A DNA stretch of 9,482 bases, taken from the NCBI GenBank assembly GCA_937922175.1, contig CAKZUU010000149.1:1-9482 (forward strand), given 5' to 3'. Positions within the stretch are counted from its first letter, which is position 1, and the number at the start of each line of letters is the position of its first letter. The notes beneath the pieces are model-generated. The model saw nothing but the letters and a program-made list of their open reading frames with translations. It was not told the DNA's origin and ran no database searches. Made by a program: the position numbers and the translations under genes. The stretch is from an uncultured Gemmataceae bacterium (lineage in GTDB: Bacteria; Planctomycetota; Planctomycetia; Gemmatales; Gemmataceae). Below, piece after piece: positions 6,489 to 9,482 of the stretch.

Positions 6489-7730
6489 ATGGCGACATCA
6501 GGAGCGACCAATTATTTCCGCTTTCTCCGTCAGGCCTTGCATGTCGCGACGGAGGGGGGCTGGCTGTTTTACACTTGGATGTTCGTGTTGACGGCGGTCA
6601 GCCTGGTCGGAGCTAATGCCTGGGCCTTCCAAGTACGCGATGGCATGATTCGGACGAACATGACTGACCATGTCAGTTGGGGGCTGTACATCGCCAACTT
6701 CACCTTTTGCGTTGGGTTGGCGGCGGGCGGCGTCATGATGGTCATCCCTGCTTATCTCTATCGCGATCAGGAGATGCACGACGTGACCATCATCGGCGAG
6801 ATCGTAGCCATTGCCGCCATTGTCATGTGCACCCTCAGCGTGATTGTCGATCTCGGACGTCCCGACCGCCTGTGGCACATGATCCCCGGTCTGGGCAAAT
6901 TCAATTGGCCGATCTCGATGTTGACATGGGATATGATCGTCTTGAATGTCTATCTCGTGATCAATTTGCACGTTGTCGGCTATTTGTTGTACACACGATT
7001 CCGGGGTCGCACTCCGAATCCGATTTGGTATGTCCCATTCATTTTCGTCTCGATTTTCTGGGCGATCAGCATCCATACCGTTACGGCTTTTTTGTACTGC
7101 GGTTTGGGCGGGCGGCCGTTCTGGAACACGGCGCTGCTGGCTCCGCGGTTTCTCGCGTCCGCGTTCGTGTCCGGACCCGCCTTCATCTTGCTTGTCATGA
7201 GAGTCGTTCGCGTCGGCTCCGACCTGCCGATGCATCCGGGTCCGGCGCGGCTGCTAGTTCAGATCATTCGAGTCGCGTCGGTCGTCAACCTGCTCATGCT
7301 CATTTCCGAACTCTTCACCATCTTCTACACCGGAGCCGGGCACGCGGCGTCGGCTCGGTATCTGTATTTTGGGGAGGACGGCCATCGGGCACTCGTCCCC
7401 TGGATCTGGTCGGCCATCAGCTTGAATCTGGTCGGTACTGCCCTGTTCTTCACCCCGGCCGCCCTGCGACGCGGAACGACGCGCGTCATTGCCTGTCTCC
7501 TTGTGCTGGTGGGCATCTGGATCGAGAAGGGTATAGGGCTGATCGTCCCCGGTTTCGTCCCCTCGACCTTGCACGAATTGATCGAGTACGTCCCGAGCGT
7601 CACCGAATGGAAAATCACTGCCGGTATCTGGGCTTTTGGCTTGCTCGTCCTGACGGTGATGTTGAAGGTCACGATTGCGGTGTTCACCCAGGAAATGAAA
7701 TTACCCAGTCACGCTGCTGCGGAACGATAA
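6489..7730 (+). CDS. NrfD/PsrC-family quinone-interacting membrane subunit (DsrP/HmcC-like, ten helices)
   Basis: This 413-residue integral membrane protein has about ten predicted helices, near residues 24-46, 63-90, 99-122, 143-168, 179-205, 215-239, 257-281, 301-324, 333-355 and 375-399. That is the length and helix number of the longer NrfD/PsrC branch, such as DsrP and HmcC, rather than the eight-helix NrfD. Characteristic pieces are LGRPDRLWHMIPG (122-134), FNWPISMLTWD (138-148), IHTVTAFLYCGL (195-206) and RPFWNTALLAPRFLASAF (209-226). The family oxidises or reduces menaquinol in the membrane and hands electrons to a [4Fe-4S] partner, which is the preceding gene. With the tetraheme cytochrome this would form a quinol dehydrogenase feeding NapAB. 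The start at 6489 is chosen on its GAGG; a GTG at 6471 would add six residues. Whether the protein also moves protons cannot be judged from the sequence. Confidence 0.92.
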   Translation: MATSGATNYFRFLRQALHVATEGGWLFYTWMFVLTAVSLVGANAWAFQVRDGMIRTNMTDHVSWGLYIANFTFCVGLAAGGVMMVIPAYLYRDQEMHDVTIIGEIVAIAAIVMCTLSVIVDLGRPDRLWHMIPGLGKFNWPISMLTWDMIVLNVYLVINLHVVGYLLYTRFRGRTPNPIWYVPFIFVSIFWAISIHTVTAFLYCGLGGRPFWNTALLAPRFLASAFVSGPAFILLVMRVVRVGSDLPMHPGPARLLVQIIRVASVVNLLMLISELFTIFYTGAGHAASARYLYFGEDGHRALVPWIWSAISLNLVGTALFFTPAALRRGTTRVIACLLVLVGIWIEKGIGLIVPGFVPSTLHELIEYVPSVTEWKITAGIWAFGLLVLTVMLKVTIAVFTQEMKLPSHAAAER

Positions 7731-7799
7731 ACTGCTCTGCGATGAATCAGATCCGTCCTGGTTCGACGACTTTTCGGTCGCTTCGAGGATCGTCATGCC

Positions 7800-9215
7800 A
7801 TGTCGCGCTGGTCCCGGTTATCCACGTTCGGCGTCGTGTGTGGACTGTTGTTCGGATCCGGCCCGACCAATGCCGAAGCCCCCCAACGGATCAAGGTCAG
7901 TGACAATCAGCGGTTTCTGGTCACCGAGAAAGGCAAACCGTTTTTCTACCTCGCCGACACGGCGTGGGAGCTATTTCATCGGTTGAATCGCGAAGAGGCC
8001 GAGCATTATCTCCAAGATCGGGCGAAGAAAGGCTTCACCGTGATCCAAGCGGTGGTGCTCGCGGAGTTGGATGGCTTGAAAGACCCGAACCCGTACGGTC
8101 AAACGCCGTTGGTGGAGAACGACCCGCGCCGGCCCAACGAGAAGTACTTCGAGCATGTGGATTGGATCGTGGCCAAGGCGAACGAACTGGGGCTGGTGAT
8201 CGGGATGCTTCCGACGTGGGGGGACAAGTGGAACAAGAAATGGGGAGTCGGTCCGGAGATTTTCGATCCCGCTCGGGCGGCGGCGTATGGCGAATGGCTC
8301 GGACGCCGTTATCGGGATCGCGCGATCATTTGGATCCTCGGCGGAGATCGGCCGCCGGAAAAAGACTCGCATCGCGAAATCATCCGGTCGATGGCCTCAG
8401 GGCTGCGTCGCGGCGACGAGGGACGGCACCTCATCACGTTTCATCCCATGGGAGGGCAAGGTTCCGCCGAGTTCTTTCACGGTGAAGAATGGCTCGACTT
8501 CAACATGCGACAAAACGGGCACCACATCGAGTTCACCGGCAGGTACGACAAAACGCGAGACGATTACAATCGCCAACCCGTCAAGCCGGTCATTGACGGC
8601 GAACCTGCCTATGAAGATCACCCCGTCGCTTTCAAACCCAACGAGTTGGGCTACACAACGGCAGCCGACGTTCGCCGAGCCATTTATTGGGACCTCTTTT
8701 CCGGAGCGGCAGGCCACACCTACGGGCATCATTCGGTCTGGCAAATGTACGCTCCGAATCGGCAACCGATCAACAACCCGCTCCTGACCTGGAAAGAAGC
8801 GCTCCAAGCACCTGGAGCCGGTCAGATGCAGTTCGCCCGCCGCTTGCTCGAATCGCGACCGATGCTCACCCGCGTTCCCGATGATTCGATTGTCCTGCCC
8901 GAGTCGGTGCCCCATGCCATTCCCGGGGCGGGAACTCGGCGATTCGTGGCGACCCGTGATCAAGAGGGGACCTACGCGATGGTCTATGTCCCCCTCGGCC
9001 GCGCGTTTCAGGTTCGAATGGGAGTGATTCGCGGCCCGCGAATCGTCGCCTGGTGGTTTGATCCTCGAACAGGAAAGGCGGAGCGGATCGGGGAATTCCC
9101 GTCAACGGGAGCCCATCGCTTCACACCGCCGACTCCGGGCGAACTCACCGATTGGGTTCTGGTGCTGGACGAGGCGACGAGCGGCTATCCAGCGCCGGGA
9201 GAGACGAGCCACTGA
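7800..9215 (+). CDS. Exported DUF4038-type glycoside hydrolase (GH140-like, putative apiosidase)
   Basis: The 471-residue protein has an N-terminal signal peptide (about 1-25, hydrophobic core FGVVCGLLFG) and a TIM-barrel domain of the DUF4038 kind. Typical pieces are GKPFFYLADTAWELFHRL (45-62), IGMLPTWGDKW (134-144), IIWILGGDRPP (176-186) and VIDGEPAYED (264-273). By comparison with GH140 enzymes, D183 and E268 are the likely catalytic acid residues. A C-terminal beta region (about 375-460) with GPRIVAWWFDPRTG (412-425) matches the putative collagen-binding-type domain that usually follows DUF4038. GH140 members cut apiose from pectic rhamnogalacturonan II; the substrate here is not shown by sequence. 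The ATG at 7800 has GAGG 11 nt upstream. It starts 69 bp after the NrfD-like gene with no visible terminator, so read-through is possible, but I see no functional link to nitrate respiration. Confidence 0.85.
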   Translation: MSRWSRLSTFGVVCGLLFGSGPTNAEAPQRIKVSDNQRFLVTEKGKPFFYLADTAWELFHRLNREEAEHYLQDRAKKGFTVIQAVVLAELDGLKDPNPYGQTPLVENDPRRPNEKYFEHVDWIVAKANELGLVIGMLPTWGDKWNKKWGVGPEIFDPARAAAYGEWLGRRYRDRAIIWILGGDRPPEKDSHREIIRSMASGLRRGDEGRHLITFHPMGGQGSAEFFHGEEWLDFNMRQNGHHIEFTGRYDKTRDDYNRQPVKPVIDGEPAYEDHPVAFKPNELGYTTAADVRRAIYWDLFSGAAGHTYGHHSVWQMYAPNRQPINNPLLTWKEALQAPGAGQMQFARRLLESRPMLTRVPDDSIVLPESVPHAIPGAGTRRFVATRDQEGTYAMVYVPLGRAFQVRMGVIRGPRIVAWWFDPRTGKAERIGEFPSTGAHRFTPPTPGELTDWVLVLDEATSGYPAPGETSH

Positions 9216-9275
9216 CGGGAGTCGCTGACGCCACCTTGGGATCGCTTGATACGAGCCGATGCCACCGACGACGGT
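9216..9275. other. Short gap between convergent genes
   Basis: These 60 bp lie between the ends of the glycoside hydrolase gene and the CoA-binding gene. A bidirectional terminator would be expected here, but I see no clear hairpin with a T run. Confidence 0.4.
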
Positions 9276-9482
9276 TCATTCGTCACTCAGTTCACTGGGA
9301 GAGATGCCGGCTGCCAAGATGCTACATCCTGCGACCACAGGCAATCCCATCTCGCGTGCGAGCGCCAGAACTTCGGGAGCATCGGCACCTGGATTAAACC
9401 AGACCTCACCGATGGCCTTTTGCGTCAGGTCTTCGAGGATCGTCAAACAGGCAGCGGGCGGCAGGTAGATGCTGACGCGATC
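9276..9482 (-). CDS. CoA-binding domain protein (CoA_binding_2 / YccU type), C-terminal part
   Basis: Only the last 68 residues and the stop (TGA at 9276-9278) are in the window; the N-terminal part lies beyond 9482. The visible piece carries the second half of the small Rossmann-like CoA-binding domain: VSIYLPP (3-9), GEVWFNPGADAPE (25-37), and the closing ARE-MGLPVVAGCSI segment (42-55). Complete members are about 130-150 residues, with a nucleotide-binding Gly-rich loop that would be in the missing half. They are cytoplasmic proteins of mostly unknown function that bind CoA or an acyl-CoA. The gene converges on the glycoside hydrolase and belongs to the next transcription unit. The domain call is firm; the specific function is unknown. 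Confidence 0.88.
   Translation of the reverse strand, partial: DRVSIYLPPAACLTILEDLTQKAIGEVWFNPGADAPEVLALAREMGLPVVAGCSILAAGISPSELSDE

Noticed and set aside
6677..7903. 408-codon plus-strand frame overlapping the NrfD-like gene
   Set aside because: It is a frame-shifted shadow of a clear ten-helix membrane protein; its His/Arg-rich translation has no membrane or domain pattern.
7781..9445. 15-base string CTTCGAGGATCGTCA present at 7781-7795 and 9431-9445
   Set aside because: One copy is in the glycoside hydrolase leader and the other inside the CoA-binding gene; there is no extension beyond 15 bases and no target-site or att-like context, so chance is likely.

Overview
The window looks like a chromosomal fragment from a moderately GC-rich bacterium, most likely a member of the Planctomycetota. 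That placement is an inference. It rests on the gene mix (nap genes without napC, a DUF4038-type glycoside hydrolase, a bacterial LRAT protein) and on a degraded ACCACnAAnnCAC-type intergenic repeat, not on a marker gene. I see no rRNA, tRNA, CRISPR array, transposase or phage gene.

Layout. (1) 40-753, minus: an LRAT-domain protein with a glycine-rich hydrophobic C-terminal segment. (2) 754-933: non-coding, with a degraded repeat-like stretch. (3) 934-4720, minus: a tight operon read napD, napA, napB, then a small unknown gene. Its junctions are a 14-nt overlap, a 10-nt gap and a 4-nt ATGA overlap. (4) 4721-4827: a divergent control region with a perfect 9-bp inverted repeat. (5) 4828-7730, plus: tetraheme cytochrome c, a Tat-exported protein with four [4Fe-4S] clusters, and a ten-helix NrfD/DsrP-type membrane protein. 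(6) 7800-9215, plus: an exported DUF4038/GH140-like glycoside hydrolase. (7) 9276-9482, minus: the C-terminal part of a CoA-binding-domain protein, cut by the window edge.

How the genes fit together. NapA is the periplasmic molybdenum nitrate reductase, NapD its maturation chaperone and NapB its haem partner. No NapC, NapG or NapH, the usual quinol-to-Nap routes, is encoded here. The divergent module (membrane NrfD-like protein, Fe-S protein, multihaem cytochrome c) has the composition of known quinone-interacting modules such as NrfBCD and DsrJOP. The likely route is quinol, NrfD-like protein, 16-Cys Fe-S protein, tetraheme cytochrome, NapB, NapA, nitrate. The most unusual detail is NapB: it carries four CXXCH motifs in two NapB-like diheme units, each beginning with an identical GAPPTIPH motif, so it appears to be an internally duplicated tetraheme NapB. 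The second most interesting item is the small unidentified protein translationally coupled to it.
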